A stretch of 64,000 bases of DNA from Chryseobacterium formosense (GTDB lineage Bacteria; Bacteroidota; Bacteroidia; Flavobacteriales; Weeksellaceae). The DNA is taken from positions 1 to 64,000 of the forward strand of contig NZ_FPAP01000007.1 of assembly GCF_900116415.1 (NCBI RefSeq). Reading direction: 5' to 3'. Of the stretch, positions 34,796-43,917 are shown piece after piece. The translations under genes and the position numbers were made by a program. The notes under the pieces were generated by a model. That model searched no databases. It was given only the letters and a program-made list of their open reading frames with translations, and had not been told where the DNA came from. Positions within the stretch are counted from its first letter, which is position 1. Every line of letters begins with the position of its first letter.

Positions 34796-36058
34796 ATGAA
34801 GAAGCTTAACCTGGTATTTGTTACAACCTTTTTTTTATTTCTTTTTTCCTGTAAAAATAAATCTGAAAGCAATATTGCAGCCTCAGAATCTACAACCAAC
34901 CTTCCTAATTACGGAAATGTAGATCTAAGCAAAGTTTTTGCGGATGAAAACTTTAGTCTGGTCGATAAAAAATACGCAGTAAATTACATCGATCAATACT
35001 ATAAAAAAGTTTGGGAGGGAAGCAACCTGAGCGGAAGCTTTCTTGTGGCAAAAGGAGATGACATTCTGTACGAAAATTACAGAGGCTTTGCGAGAGAAGG
35101 AAACCAGAATCCTATTGATAAAAATACGGCACTTCACGTTGCTTCGGTTTCAAAAACAATGACAGCAATGGCGATGATGAAATTAATCGAAGCCGGTAAA
35201 ATAAAATTAACAGATCATCTAACACAGTTTTTCCCCGGATTTCCTTATCCTAATGTAACAGTTCAAACTTTATTAGACCAAAGAAGCGGACTTCCAAAGT
35301 ACGAATATTTCATTACTAAAATTCAACCTGCTCCTGCAGAGCTTTCCAAAACTTTCATTACGAATCAGGATGTTTTAAATATGATTATTAAATACAAACC
35401 TGAATTAGCAAGAGATACTGATACGGGTTTTATGTATTGCAATACCAATTATGCGCTTTTGGCTTTATTAATTGAAAAAATCACCAAAACTCCTTTTCCT
35501 CAGGCGATGCAAGAAATGGTTTTCACACCGTTGAAAATGAAAAACACTTACATTTTTCAGGAGAAAGATATTCCGACCGCGTCACAATCATTTTATTTTG
35601 GTGGAAACAGATTGTATCCTTTAGACCGATTGGATTTGATTTACGGTGATAAAAATGTGTATACAACACCCAGAGATCTCCTCAATTTTTCGAAGGCTAT
35701 GTTTTCAAAAGATTTTTTAAAACCAGAACTGATGGAAATGGTTTTCACACCATACAGCAATGAAAAAGCAGGACAAAATAATTATGGTTTAGGTTTCAGG
35801 ATGAAAATTTTTGATAACGGTGAAAAGCTGACCTATCACAACGGTTGGTGGCACGGAACAAACTCTGTTTTTGCTCATCTTTTAAAATCAAAAGTGACGA
35901 TTGTTGCCATTGGAAATAAATATTCGGGAAGAGTGTATACCGCATTGGCTTTGTCCGGATTATTTGAAGATTTTCCGGCTCAGAAAGACAAGCTCCACAG
36001 CATTATGAATGATAATCAGGACACTTTGAAAACCCAGACCGAAGTTTTTGGAGAATAA
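34796..36058 (+). CDS. Serine hydrolase of the beta-lactamase/esterase class C family, lipoprotein
   Basis: The 420-residue protein has a lipoprotein signal (MKKLNLVFVTTFFLFLFSCK). The class C-type active-site motifs are visible: SVSKTMTAM (SxxK with the nucleophilic Ser) and YCNTNYALLA (YxN), with a C-terminal YHNGWWHGTNS that takes the place of the KTG/HxG box. Members of this family are peptidases, esterases or penicillin-binding-like proteins, usually not true beta-lactamases. It is anchored to a membrane facing the periplasm or the cell surface. The substrate is unknown. Confidence 0.88.
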   Translation: MKKLNLVFVTTFFLFLFSCKNKSESNIAASESTTNLPNYGNVDLSKVFADENFSLVDKKYAVNYIDQYYKKVWEGSNLSGSFLVAKGDDILYENYRGFAREGNQNPIDKNTALHVASVSKTMTAMAMMKLIEAGKIKLTDHLTQFFPGFPYPNVTVQTLLDQRSGLPKYEYFITKIQPAPAELSKTFITNQDVLNMIIKYKPELARDTDTGFMYCNTNYALLALLIEKITKTPFPQAMQEMVFTPLKMKNTYIFQEKDIPTASQSFYFGGNRLYPLDRLDLIYGDKNVYTTPRDLLNFSKAMFSKDFLKPELMEMVFTPYSNEKAGQNNYGLGFRMKIFDNGEKLTYHNGWWHGTNSVFAHLLKSKVTIVAIGNKYSGRVYTALALSGLFEDFPAQKDKLHSIMNDNQDTLKTQTEVFGE

Positions 36059-36083
36059 TGTTTATTTTTGCTCAAATAATTTC

Positions 36084-37868
36084 ATGAAAAGATTTCTTCT
36101 TTTATTTATCATTGGGATTCTTGTGCAGTCTTGTGCAAGAGTAGGTTCACCAGTTGGAGGCGCAAAAGACAGTTTGGCTCCGGAAGCTATCGGTTCGAAT
36201 ATCGATACGACGAGAGTGAATGTGAGAAGAGATATCAAAGAACTTCGTATCGATTTCAATGAGTATATTACGCTGAAGGATATCAATAAAAACCTTAATA
36301 TTTCTCCACCCATAAAAAATATCAAGCGAATTCTTCCATCGAATATTGCCAATAAATTTTTGGTGATTCAGTGGACAGATACTTTGCAGGCAAATACAAC
36401 CTATAATTTTAATTTTGGTAATGCGATTGTTGATAACAGTGAGGGCAATCCTCTGAGATATTACAATTTTGCATTTTCAACAGGCGAAAAACTTGATGAT
36501 CTCTACATCAGTGGAGAAGTAACTGATGCTTTGGCTCTTAAAAAGAAAACCAGCTCAGAAAATAAAATGGTTGTTGGTCTTTATCAGTTGAAAGACAGTA
36601 TGGACTATCGACAAAAACCTTACTATATTACAAAGGTAGATGATGATGGTTATTATGAATTAAACTATCTCGCACCGGGAAAATATAAAATCCTGGCTTT
36701 CGATGATGATAATGAAAACTCAATTTACAATCCCGGAAAAGAAAGAATTGCTTTCAGAAAAGATACAGTTGTTGTAGAGAAATCAATTTCAGGGTTAAAT
36801 TTAAAATTATTTCCGTCTAAAAAACCTTTCAAAAAACCTGAGTTTAAAGAAATGGCAGGCGGAATTATGATGCTGTTTGAAGGAAATCCTGATGAGGTAA
36901 AAGTGCTACCGGTAAGTGAAAAACTTAAAAATATTAAAGTTACTCATATTCCAAAATCAGATTCGGTGAAAATTTGGTTCGATGCTGTAAAAAGTGATCT
37001 GGGACAAACGACCAACGAAAAAGTGGAGTTTAGCTATGATACAGGAAAAGTGCAGGATACCGTTTCTACTTTTTATAAATACAATAAGAAGAATGTGATG
37101 GAGCTTAATAATGACAGCGGTGGTTCTCTGCTACCTCCTAAAACCGATTTCACACTATCTTCAAACTTTATTATTGATAAAATAGATGCTGAAAAATGGA
37201 CTTTAAAAATAGATAGCACAGTAACGGTACCTTTCACGGCAAAAATATCAGAGACAAACCCGTATCATATTTTGGTAAAAGCAGATTTTGAAAGTGGTAA
37301 AAAATATCAGCTGACTGTTCCTAAAACTACAGTCTCTTCATATTACGAGAAAAATCCTGATTCCAAACGTTTCGACTTTGAAATTGATAAGATTGAAAAT
37401 TACGGGAAGCTTATTATAAAACTTAAAAACGCTCCGACAAAAAAATATTGGTTACAGCTGTTAGATTCAGGAGAAAAACCAATTTATCAGAAATATACAA
37501 GCGGAAACGAAGTCACTTTTGATATTCTAAAACCCGCGGAATATATCGTTCGTATTTTGGTTGATAATAATGAAAATAAATATTGGGACGAAGCCGATTT
37601 CGAAAACGGAGTTTTTGCCGAAGATGCCTATACTTACTATAAAACAGCAGTGATCAGACCTTTATGGACTTCCAATGAAGACTGGGATTTGACAGATACC
37701 AGAACTTTGGATACCAGTAAAATGGGAACAAGCAGTGGTTCTCCAAAGAATACGCCTTCTCAACCAAGTCAGAACAGACAGTCAACAACGAATCCTACAA
37801 GCACAACAATTCAAAACGGTAATACCAATACAAGAAGCACAAACAGACAGCTTCAAATACAGAGATAA
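36084..37868 (+). CDS. Lipoprotein with N-terminal Ig-like (Big_5) domain
   Basis: The protein has 594 residues from the ATG at 36084 (MKRFLLLFIIGILVQSCARV), selected because it gives a proper lipoprotein signal; in-frame codons upstream overlap the hydrolase gene. The region after the Cys (VGSPVGGAKDSLAPEAIGS) and RIDFNEYITLKDINKNLNIS match the Bacterial Ig-like domain Big_5 of Flavobacteriia. A beta-sandwich and repeat-like linker follow (PGKYKILAFDDDNENSIYNP), with a similar segment again near the C-terminus (DNNENKYWDEADFENG). The tail is rich in Ser, Thr, Asn and Gln. It ends with a one-base overlap into the haem-binding gene. Confidence 0.8.
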   Translation: MKRFLLLFIIGILVQSCARVGSPVGGAKDSLAPEAIGSNIDTTRVNVRRDIKELRIDFNEYITLKDINKNLNISPPIKNIKRILPSNIANKFLVIQWTDTLQANTTYNFNFGNAIVDNSEGNPLRYYNFAFSTGEKLDDLYISGEVTDALALKKKTSSENKMVVGLYQLKDSMDYRQKPYYITKVDDDGYYELNYLAPGKYKILAFDDDNENSIYNPGKERIAFRKDTVVVEKSISGLNLKLFPSKKPFKKPEFKEMAGGIMMLFEGNPDEVKVLPVSEKLKNIKVTHIPKSDSVKIWFDAVKSDLGQTTNEKVEFSYDTGKVQDTVSTFYKYNKKNVMELNNDSGGSLLPPKTDFTLSSNFIIDKIDAEKWTLKIDSTVTVPFTAKISETNPYHILVKADFESGKKYQLTVPKTTVSSYYEKNPDSKRFDFEIDKIENYGKLIIKLKNAPTKKYWLQLLDSGEKPIYQKYTSGNEVTFDILKPAEYIVRILVDNNENKYWDEADFENGVFAEDAYTYYKTAVIRPLWTSNEDWDLTDTRTLDTSKMGTSSGSPKNTPSQPSQNRQSTTNPTSTTIQNGNTNTRSTNRQLQIQR

Positions 37869-38326
37869 TGCAGAAGTTTAAGAAAATAGTTTTTTGGTGT
37901 CTGGTTGGTTTTGCAATGATTCAGTTTATTCCGATTGATAAAGTGAATAAGCCGGTGGATAAAAGAAAGAACTTTATAGAAGTTAAAAATACTCCTGCTA
38001 AAATTTCTGAATTGATAAAAAACGCTTGCTACGATTGTCATTCCGATGAAACGGTTTATCCGAAATACGCTTATATTGCGCCGTTTTCCTGGTCAGTAAA
38101 AAGTCATGTGAATGAAGGAAGAGAACATCTTAATTTTTCAGTTTGGGCAACTTATAATGATGATCTTAAGAAAAATATGCTGACGAAATCAATTCAGACG
38201 ATAGAAAGTAAGATTATGCCGATGCCTGCTTACATTATTTATCATAAAGAAGCCAATCTTACCGATGCGGAAAGAACTTTACTGATAAAGTATTTTGAAG
38301 AGATATTAAAATCTGAAACATACTAA
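37868..38326 (+). CDS. Haem-binding domain protein (CxxCH), membrane-anchored
   Basis: The 152-residue protein has an N-terminal helix (FKKIVFWCLVGFAMIQFIP) and the sequence NACYDCHSDETVYPKYAYIAP, with one CxxCH site, then SWSVKSHVNEGREHLNFSVW and IMPMPAYIIYHKEANLT. This is the small haem-binding family (Haem_bd) common in Bacteroidota, thought to act in the periplasm in redox or sensing. Its start overlaps the stop of the lipoprotein gene (TAATG), so the pair is co-translated. Confidence 0.88.
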   Translation: MQKFKKIVFWCLVGFAMIQFIPIDKVNKPVDKRKNFIEVKNTPAKISELIKNACYDCHSDETVYPKYAYIAPFSWSVKSHVNEGREHLNFSVWATYNDDLKKNMLTKSIQTIESKIMPMPAYIIYHKEANLTDAERTLLIKYFEEILKSETY

Positions 38327-38336
38327 TTTTAAATAA

Positions 38337-38363
38337 AAAACTCTCGCAATTTGCGAGAGTTCT
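38337..38363. terminator. Bidirectional terminator
   Basis: The 11-base stem AACTCTCGCAA / TTGCGAGAGTT, with A-runs on the left and T-rich sequence on the right, lies between convergent genes. Confidence 0.8.
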
Positions 38364-38374
38364 ATTTTTGATGA

Positions 38375-38893
38375 TTATTTGTTGTTCTTAATATAGCTTT
38401 CAAAAAATATCTTCTGAGAATCAAAAGCAATGTCATCCAGATTGATTTCCGGAATTTTAATCCAATACGTCTCTGAAATTTCAGATAACGCTAATTGAGC
38501 TTCAAACTTCTCTGCAACGTTATATTCATAAAAAAGGTCGATCGTATTATAATCTATCTCTTTGTACTGATAAACATTCGGAAGGCTTGTAAGATATTTT
38601 AAATTATTAATATCAACATCAATCTGAAGCTCTTCAAAAAGCTCTCTTTTGCAGGTGTTTTCTGCACTTTCTTTAGGATCGACAAAACCACCCGCAAGAT
38701 CGAGTTTTCCTTTTTTAGGCTCCTGATTCCTTTTCGTTAAATAAATTTCATCCTTGCAACGGATAACAACGGCAACGGCTCCTGCAACATTATTATATAA
38801 AGTAAAACTACATTCGGGGCAGCTCCACTTTTTTTCTCCATCCCATTTTAGGGTTTCTTTTCCGCAGTTCGGACAAAATTTTAATATTTTCAT
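38375..38893 (-). CDS. NUDIX hydrolase with N-terminal zinc ribbon
   Basis: The 172-residue protein has an N-terminal four-cysteine zinc ribbon (CPNCGKETLKW, WSCPECSFTL), followed by the Nudix box in GGFVDPKESAENTCKRELFE with the ELQ continuation. This arrangement resembles NADH pyrophosphatase NudC, though it is shorter. It hydrolyses a nucleoside diphosphate linked to another group; the substrate is not evident. It overlaps the xerD stop by one base and is last of the run from enoyl-CoA hydratase. Confidence 0.9.
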   Translation of the reverse strand: MKILKFCPNCGKETLKWDGEKKWSCPECSFTLYNNVAGAVAVVIRCKDEIYLTKRNQEPKKGKLDLAGGFVDPKESAENTCKRELFEELQIDVDINNLKYLTSLPNVYQYKEIDYNTIDLFYEYNVAEKFEAQLALSEISETYWIKIPEINLDDIAFDSQKIFFESYIKNNK

Positions 38894-39804
38894 TAAGCAA
38901 TATGAGAATTTCTCGGATGATAATTTAAAATCACATCACGAAGTTCTTCAGTTTTTAAATGGGTGTAAATTCCGGTCGTTGTAATGCTCGAATGTCCCAA
39001 CATTTCTTGTATATACCTTAAATCGGCACCATTCTGCAACAGATGAGTCGCAAACGAATGTCTGAATGTGTGAGGCGAAATTTTCTTGCTTACTCCGGCT
39101 TTATCGGTAAGTTCTTTAATAATAATAAAGACAATCACACGAGACATCGAAGTTCCTCTGCTATTAAGGAAAAGAATATCTTCATGTTTTTTGTTTACCT
39201 TACTCTTAGAACGGACTTCATTAATATATTCCTTCAAAAGTTTAGCGGTGTATTGTGCCAAAGGAACAAAACGCGTTTTTTCACCCTTTCCGGTAATTTT
39301 AATGTAATTTTCTTTAAAATTGATATTTGAAATCTTAATATCAATCAATTCCGAAACTCTCAGACCACAACCGTAAAGCACTTCAATAATGCAGTGATTT
39401 CTTTTTCCAAGATCAGAACCCCTTTCGATAGCTTCAATTATCCTTTCGATATCGGTAAGGCTTAAAGTATCGGGTAAGTACAATCCCAATTTTGGTCCTT
39501 CCAGCAGAGCAGAAGGGTTGTCATCACGAATTTCATCTTCCAGAAGATACCTGAAAAAAGCTTTAATGGAAGAAATCCATCTCGCCTGTGATCTTTCACT
39601 GAATTTTTGTTTCGATAATTTGAAAATGTATTCCTGCAGATTGTCGTAGGTAATCTTCTCAGGCCCAGTGTTTTCAAGGTCGCCAACGGCATAATCTTTT
39701 AGTTTCTTGATGTCGCGAATGTAGGCGTCAAGTGTGTTTTCTGAAAAGTTTCTTTCGAAGCGAAGAAAGATTTCAAAATCTTTAATTTTTTCATCCCAAG
39801 TCAT
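38893..39804 (-). CDS. xerD: Site-specific tyrosine recombinase XerD
   Basis: The 303-residue protein has the SAM-like N-terminal core-binding domain (FLRFERNFSENTLDAYIRDI). The catalytic set is GCGLRVSELI (first Arg), SPHTFRHSFATHLL (HxxR), MLGHSSITTTGIYTH with the nucleophilic Tyr. XerD acts with a partner at dif to resolve chromosome dimers. As it lies among housekeeping genes and not beside a mobile element, the chromosomal role is more likely than a phage integrase. Spacing to dCMP deaminase is 6 bases. Confidence 0.93.
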   Translation of the reverse strand: MTWDEKIKDFEIFLRFERNFSENTLDAYIRDIKKLKDYAVGDLENTGPEKITYDNLQEYIFKLSKQKFSERSQARWISSIKAFFRYLLEDEIRDDNPSALLEGPKLGLYLPDTLSLTDIERIIEAIERGSDLGKRNHCIIEVLYGCGLRVSELIDIKISNINFKENYIKITGKGEKTRFVPLAQYTAKLLKEYINEVRSKSKVNKKHEDILFLNSRGTSMSRVIVFIIIKELTDKAGVSKKISPHTFRHSFATHLLQNGADLRYIQEMLGHSSITTTGIYTHLKTEELRDVILNYHPRNSHIA

Positions 39805-39810
39805 TGTGTT

Positions 39811-40242
39811 TTATTTTTTTAATTCATTCTCTGATACTTGTATTATTTCAATCCGATGTTCTTTTAAAAAAGCGATACCTTCATTATCTGAATAAGCATT
39901 AATATAGACAAGTCTTGAAATACCGGCCTGTAAAATCAGCTTACTGCATTCTTTACATGGCGACAAAGTAAGATACAGTGTAGCGCCACGAGCAGACTGT
40001 GTAGAGCCCGCCAATTTCAAAATTGCATTTGCTTCTGCATGAAGAACGTACCAGTGTGTTTTACCGTTTTCGTCTTCGCAGCAATTCTCAGATCCCGATG
40101 GGGTACCATTGTATCCATCTGAAATAATCATCCTATCTTTTACGATAAGAGCTCCTACCTGCTTTCTTTCACAGTAGGAAAGTTTTGCCCACTCCTGAGC
40201 CATCTTTAGATAAGCTTTGTCAAACTTATTGTACATCTGCAT
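39811..40242 (-). CDS. dCMP deaminase (deoxycytidylate deaminase family)
   Basis: The 143-residue protein has the zinc-binding set HAEANAIL and PCKECSKLI, and CERKQVGALIVKDRMIISDG typical of dCMP deaminases, including the GYNGTPSG loop. It converts dCMP to dUMP for thymidylate synthesis. A second ATG two codons downstream could be the true start; the difference is small. It lies between enoyl-CoA hydratase and xerD on the same strand. Confidence 0.92.
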   Translation of the reverse strand: MQMYNKFDKAYLKMAQEWAKLSYCERKQVGALIVKDRMIISDGYNGTPSGSENCCEDENGKTHWYVLHAEANAILKLAGSTQSARGATLYLTLSPCKECSKLILQAGISRLVYINAYSDNEGIAFLKEHRIEIIQVSENELKK

Positions 40243-40275
40243 CGTTTATTTTCGAAATAATTTGTGATGTGGTAT

Positions 40276-41043
40276 TTAGAAATTCGGCTTTCTTTTTTCT
40301 AAAAAAGCTGAAACTCCTTCTTGTTTGTCTTCCATATCAAAAAGCTCTCCGAAAAATTTTATTTCGGTTTCAAAACCTTTATCAGTATCCGACAGATTGG
40401 TTGCTTTAATCGCTTTTGAAATCGCCATAGGAGAATTTAACGCTATTGTTTTTGCTAATTCTTCTGTTTTGGAAAGAAGCTCACCAATTGGGAAAACTTC
40501 ATTTACCAAACCGATTTCTTTTGCTCTTTGTGCAGGAATCATTTTTGCTGAGAAAATCATTTCATTCGCAATACCTTTTCCTACTAATTTTGGAAGTCTT
40601 TGGGTGCCCCCATATCCCGGGATCAATCCTAAAGTTACTTCAGGAAGACCAAGTTTAGCATTTTCGGAAGCGTATCTGATGTGGCAGGACATCGCCAGTT
40701 CTAAACCTCCTCCTAAAGCAAAACCGTTTACAGCAGCAATAACAGGTTTAGAAAGGTTTTCAATTTTATCAAAAAGAATATTTTGTCCGTTTCTTGCCAG
40801 CTCTTCTGCTTTTTCTTGATTAAAGTTACTAAATTCTTTTATATCTGCACCAGCTACGAATGATTTTTCTCCACTTCCGGTTAAAATAATTGCTCTTACT
40901 TCATGGTCAGACTGTAATTCATCAAGCGCCGAACTGATTTCCTTTATGGTCAATGCGTTCAGTGCATTCAGGCTTTCTGGTCTGTTTATGGTAATTACAG
41001 CTATTTTATTTTCTTTTTTTAGCAGTATATTTTCGTAAGTCAT
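40276..41043 (-). CDS. Enoyl-CoA hydratase
   Basis: The 255-residue protein has the crotonase-fold markers FVAGADIKEF (oxyanion hole), AAVNGFALGGGLELAMSCHI with the second oxyanion Gly, the catalytic Glu region LPEVTLGLIPGYGGTQRL, and a C-terminal helix. It hydrates trans-2-enoyl-CoA in beta-oxidation, or serves a related step. First gene of the minus-strand run that ends with the NUDIX gene. Confidence 0.92.
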   Translation of the reverse strand: MTYENILLKKENKIAVITINRPESLNALNALTIKEISSALDELQSDHEVRAIILTGSGEKSFVAGADIKEFSNFNQEKAEELARNGQNILFDKIENLSKPVIAAVNGFALGGGLELAMSCHIRYASENAKLGLPEVTLGLIPGYGGTQRLPKLVGKGIANEMIFSAKMIPAQRAKEIGLVNEVFPIGELLSKTEELAKTIALNSPMAISKAIKATNLSDTDKGFETEIKFFGELFDMEDKQEGVSAFLEKRKPNF

Positions 41044-41092
41044 TATTTCTTTAATCTTTAAGAACCTGCAAATTAAAAATTTTTTACAAATA

Positions 41093-41122
41093 AAAAGGGA
41101 AAAAATTAATTTTTTCCCTTTT
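41093..41122 (-). terminator. Terminator of the catalase gene
   Basis: A perfect 30-base palindrome (AAAAGGGAAAAAATT and its complement) lies just after the catalase stop. It also separates catalase from the enoyl-CoA hydratase gene. Confidence 0.75.
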
Positions 41123-41143
41123 AAATGTTTATTATTTAATAGT

Positions 41144-42631
41144 TTACTTTGAATGATTCATCATATTTGCATCAATATTGACACTTAAACCTGAAGCTAC
41201 TTTCATGCCAAGCTCAATATTTGCTCTGAAAAAATGACATAATTGACGGTTGATAATTTCATCTTTTTTTGGTCCGTCTATTCCACTCATACTACCAATA
41301 ATATTATTTACAAGATGATCTCTGTCTTCCTGATTCATTGCTTTTGTATATAGAAGGCCGGGTTGAGTATAATGATCGTCATCGTTTTCGTTTCTATTGA
41401 AATTAGCAACATGATTGCTGTCTAATTCATATTCATAATTCTTGTAAGCAGAATCGGGTACAATATCATCGAAACTATTAGGATGATAATTCGGTTTGTC
41501 CTGATATTCACTTGAATCTGCCATAAAACCATCTCTCTGATAATTATTTACGGCAAAAGGACACCTGTTAACTTCGAGCTGATGAGCATTTACGCCAACT
41601 CTGTATCGGTGCGCATCCGGATAAGAGAATAGTCTTCCCTGAAGCATTTTATCAGGAGAGAAACTAATACCGTTTACTAAATTACTTGGTGAGAAAGTAG
41701 ATTGCTCTACATGTGCAAAATAATTTACAGGGACTTCATTCAGTTCCATTTCTCCAACTTCGATAAGCGGAAAATTTCCCTGAAACCATACTTTTGTAAT
41801 ATCAAAAGGATTCCATCTGAATTCTTTTGCCTGCTCTTCAGTCATTACCTGGATGTACATTGTCCATTTTGGGAAATCGTTGTTATCAATTGCATTGCAA
41901 AGATCTTCCTGTGCAAAATCAGGATTTTCACCTGCCATTTTCACGGCATCATCATTGCTGAAATTTTTGATTCCCTGTTTTGTTTTAAAATGAAACTTTA
42001 CCCAGACTCTTTCATTCTTATCATTAATCATTGAAAAAGTATGAGAACCAAATCCGTGCATATGTCTGTATCCGTAAGGAGTTCCACGATCTGACATTAA
42101 AATTAAAACCTGGTGAAGAGATTCGGGATTTAAACTCCAGAAATCCCACATCATGGTTGCGCTTTTCAGATTGGTTTTTGGAACACGCTTTTGAGTGTGA
42201 ATAAAATCTGGGAATTTTTTGGCATCCTTAATGAAAAAAACGGGAGTATTGTTTCCTACAAGATCCCAATTTCCGTCTTCAGTATAAAATTTTAAAGCAA
42301 ATCCTCTCGGGTCTCTTGCTGTATCTGCGCTTCCTTTCTCTCCGCCTACGGTAGAAAATCTCGCAAACATTCTGCATGAATTTCCAACTTTAGAAAATAT
42401 CTTTGCTTTCGTGTACTGCGATATATCGTGTGTTACCGTAAATGTTCCGTAGGCTCCTGTTCCTTTTGCGTGTACAATTCTTTCCGGAATTCTTTCTCGT
42501 ACAAAATGAGCAAGGTTTTCCTGTAATATAAAATCCTGTAATAATACCGGACCACGTGCGCCGACGGTCTGTGAATCCTGATGTTCAAAATAAGGTGCGC
42601 CGCTTCCTGTGGTTAATTTCTTTGAATCCAT
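41144..42631 (-). CDS. katA: Haem catalase
   Basis: The 495-residue protein is of small-subunit, clade 3-like size. The distal His is in RIVHAKGTGAYGTFTVTHDI and the Asn in DLVGNNTPVFFIKD; the proximal haem ligand Tyr lies in GRLFSYPDAHRYRVGVNAHQ. It disproportionates hydrogen peroxide in the cytoplasm. It is transcribed divergently from oxyR, with a 108-base gap, so induction by peroxide through OxyR is expected. Confidence 0.96.
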   Translation of the reverse strand: MDSKKLTTGSGAPYFEHQDSQTVGARGPVLLQDFILQENLAHFVRERIPERIVHAKGTGAYGTFTVTHDISQYTKAKIFSKVGNSCRMFARFSTVGGEKGSADTARDPRGFALKFYTEDGNWDLVGNNTPVFFIKDAKKFPDFIHTQKRVPKTNLKSATMMWDFWSLNPESLHQVLILMSDRGTPYGYRHMHGFGSHTFSMINDKNERVWVKFHFKTKQGIKNFSNDDAVKMAGENPDFAQEDLCNAIDNNDFPKWTMYIQVMTEEQAKEFRWNPFDITKVWFQGNFPLIEVGEMELNEVPVNYFAHVEQSTFSPSNLVNGISFSPDKMLQGRLFSYPDAHRYRVGVNAHQLEVNRCPFAVNNYQRDGFMADSSEYQDKPNYHPNSFDDIVPDSAYKNYEYELDSNHVANFNRNENDDDHYTQPGLLYTKAMNQEDRDHLVNNIIGSMSGIDGPKKDEIINRQLCHFFRANIELGMKVASGLSVNIDANMMNHSK

Positions 42632-42669
42632 ATAGTTATGATTTGAGGTTTATTTCCAATTTTCAGTAT

Positions 42670-42677
42670 CAAATTTA
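42670..42677 (-). promoter_or_regulatory. Predicted -7 element of katA
   Basis: The minus strand reads TAAATTTG, 39 bases before the catalase start. No convincing -33 TTG is seen, which fits a promoter needing OxyR. Confidence 0.5.
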
Positions 42678-42690
42678 GTTGAATTTTTAA

Positions 42691-42719
42691 TTGCTTCTGC
42701 CAAAAACATCATATCTTTG
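42691..42719 (+). promoter_or_regulatory. Predicted promoter of oxyR
   Basis: TTG at 42691-42693 and TATCTTTG at 42712-42719 are separated by 18 bases, 20 bases before the oxyR start. Confidence 0.55.
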
Positions 42720-42739
42720 TCATAGATAATATTAATCAG

Positions 42740-43690
42740 ATGAACATTCAGCAATTGGAATATCTTATCGCTGTAGATAAGTACAAACATTTTGGTAAAG
42801 CGGCTCAGGCTTGTTTTATTACCCAGCCTACACTAAGTGCAATGATACAGAAGTTTGAAGATGAACTGGATGTAAAGGTTTTCGACAGAACAACTCACCC
42901 GATCAGAACCACGGATGTCGGACTTCAGATCATTGATCAGGCAAAGGTGATTATAGAATCTGTCAATGAGCTGAAAAACAAGGCGAATTTGCTGAACAAT
43001 ATTTTAGGAGGAACTATTAATCTGGGAATTATTCCTACCGTTTCGTCATTTATTTTACCGACCGAAATTTTCCATTTTCTCCAGAATAATCCTAAAATTC
43101 AGATGAATGTAAAGGAAATGACAACCGATAATATTATCAAAGCTTTGAAAGCAGGTGAATTGGATGCAGGAATTATTTCTACACCTTATGATAATGCCAA
43201 TGAATTTTATCAGGATTTCTTGTTTAATGAAGAACTGATGATTTACAGTTCAGATACGGAAGCAAATAAGAAAAACACATTTATTGTTCCTGAAGAGATG
43301 AATGTAGAAAAAGTTTGGCTTCTTGAGGAGGGAAACTGTCTGAGAAGTCAGTTTGAAAACATCTGTCATTTAAAAGAAAATACATTAAAACCTAAAAATC
43401 TGGATTTCTTGGCATCAAATATTCAGACTTTGGTACATATGGTTGATAAAGTAGGCGGAATCAGCATTTTACCGGAATTGGCTTTAAACCAACTTTCAGA
43501 AGAACAGAAAGGTAAAGTGTTCAGATTTAAGAAGCCTTTCCCTTACAGAGAAATCAGCATCATTTATTATAAGCCGACATTTAAACAGAAAATTATCGAT
43601 GAGCTCGGGTCTTTTATTAAATCTTCTTTAGAATCAAAATTAAATTACCACGAAGCCCCAAAAGATTTTGTAAGCATTAAACCTCAATAA
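42740..43690 (+). CDS. oxyR: LysR-type peroxide sensor OxyR
   Basis: The 316-residue protein has an N-terminal winged helix (MNIQQLEYLIAVDKYKHFGK, ACFITQPTLSAMIQKFEDEL) and the LysR effector domain. The segment GNCLRSQFENIC has two cysteines with eight residues between, as in the redox pair Cys199/Cys208 of E. coli OxyR. It therefore should form a disulfide with peroxide and activate katA, which is divergent and adjacent. A hairpin terminator follows. Confidence 0.93.
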   Translation: MNIQQLEYLIAVDKYKHFGKAAQACFITQPTLSAMIQKFEDELDVKVFDRTTHPIRTTDVGLQIIDQAKVIIESVNELKNKANLLNNILGGTINLGIIPTVSSFILPTEIFHFLQNNPKIQMNVKEMTTDNIIKALKAGELDAGIISTPYDNANEFYQDFLFNEELMIYSSDTEANKKNTFIVPEEMNVEKVWLLEEGNCLRSQFENICHLKENTLKPKNLDFLASNIQTLVHMVDKVGGISILPELALNQLSEEQKGKVFRFKKPFPYREISIIYYKPTFKQKIIDELGSFIKSSLESKLNYHEAPKDFVSIKPQ

Positions 43691-43693
43691 ATT

Positions 43694-43727
43694 AAAGACC
43701 GGATTTTTATTCGGTCTTTTCGTTTTT
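43694..43727 (+). terminator. Terminator after oxyR
   Basis: The stem AAAGACCG / CGGTCTTT has a 10-base loop and is followed by TCGTTTTTT. Confidence 0.8.
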
Positions 43728-43746
43728 TATTTATCTGCGAAAAGTT

Positions 43747-43777
43747 TTGAGTATTAGAAAAATAGTACTTAAATTTG
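43747..43777 (+). promoter_or_regulatory. Promoter of metK
   Basis: TTG at 43747-43749 and TAAATTTG at 43770-43777 are separated by 20 bases. Transcription would start near 43784, just before the riboswitch. Confidence 0.65.
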
Positions 43778-43790
43778 CAAACGTTTATTA

Positions 43791-43845
43791 ACGAGGAAAA
43801 ATTTGACCTGATTGCAACCTCTATAAAAAAATGCTAAAACAGTAT
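43791..43845 (+). promoter_or_regulatory. SAM-II-type riboswitch upstream of metK
   Basis: The order of conserved parts matches the SAM-II (metA) motif: a short stem GAGG (43793-43796) / CCTC (43818-43821), an enclosed ATTTGACC and ATTGCA, then an A-rich stretch and ATGCTAAAA (43831-43839) that in the known structure joins a pseudoknot. SAM-II elements occur in Bacteroidota and alphaproteobacteria before methionine genes. SAM should bind and lower metK expression. A covariance-model search was not possible here. Confidence 0.75.
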
Positions 43846-43863
43846 AATTCTTTTTAGCTTTTT
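43833..43863 (+). terminator. Possible terminator stem overlapping the SAM-II 3' end
   Basis: GCTAAAA (43833-43839) can pair with TTTTAGC (43852-43858), followed by a T-run. The stem is weak and shares bases with the riboswitch pseudoknot, so the two folds exclude each other. Confidence 0.4.
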
Positions 43864-43917
43864 CCGGGCAATTATTCTATCTTTTTCTTCATATTTTAAT
43901 TAAAAATACAAAGATAT

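Noticed and set aside
34796..36058. Antibiotic-resistance beta-lactamase
   Set aside because: The SxxK and YxN motifs fit the wide serine-hydrolase family; nothing specific for lactam resistance is seen and the third motif differs.
38893..39804. Tyrosine recombinase as a marker of an integrated element
   Set aside because: It matches XerD and lies in a tight run of housekeeping genes; no attachment-site duplication or phage gene is near.
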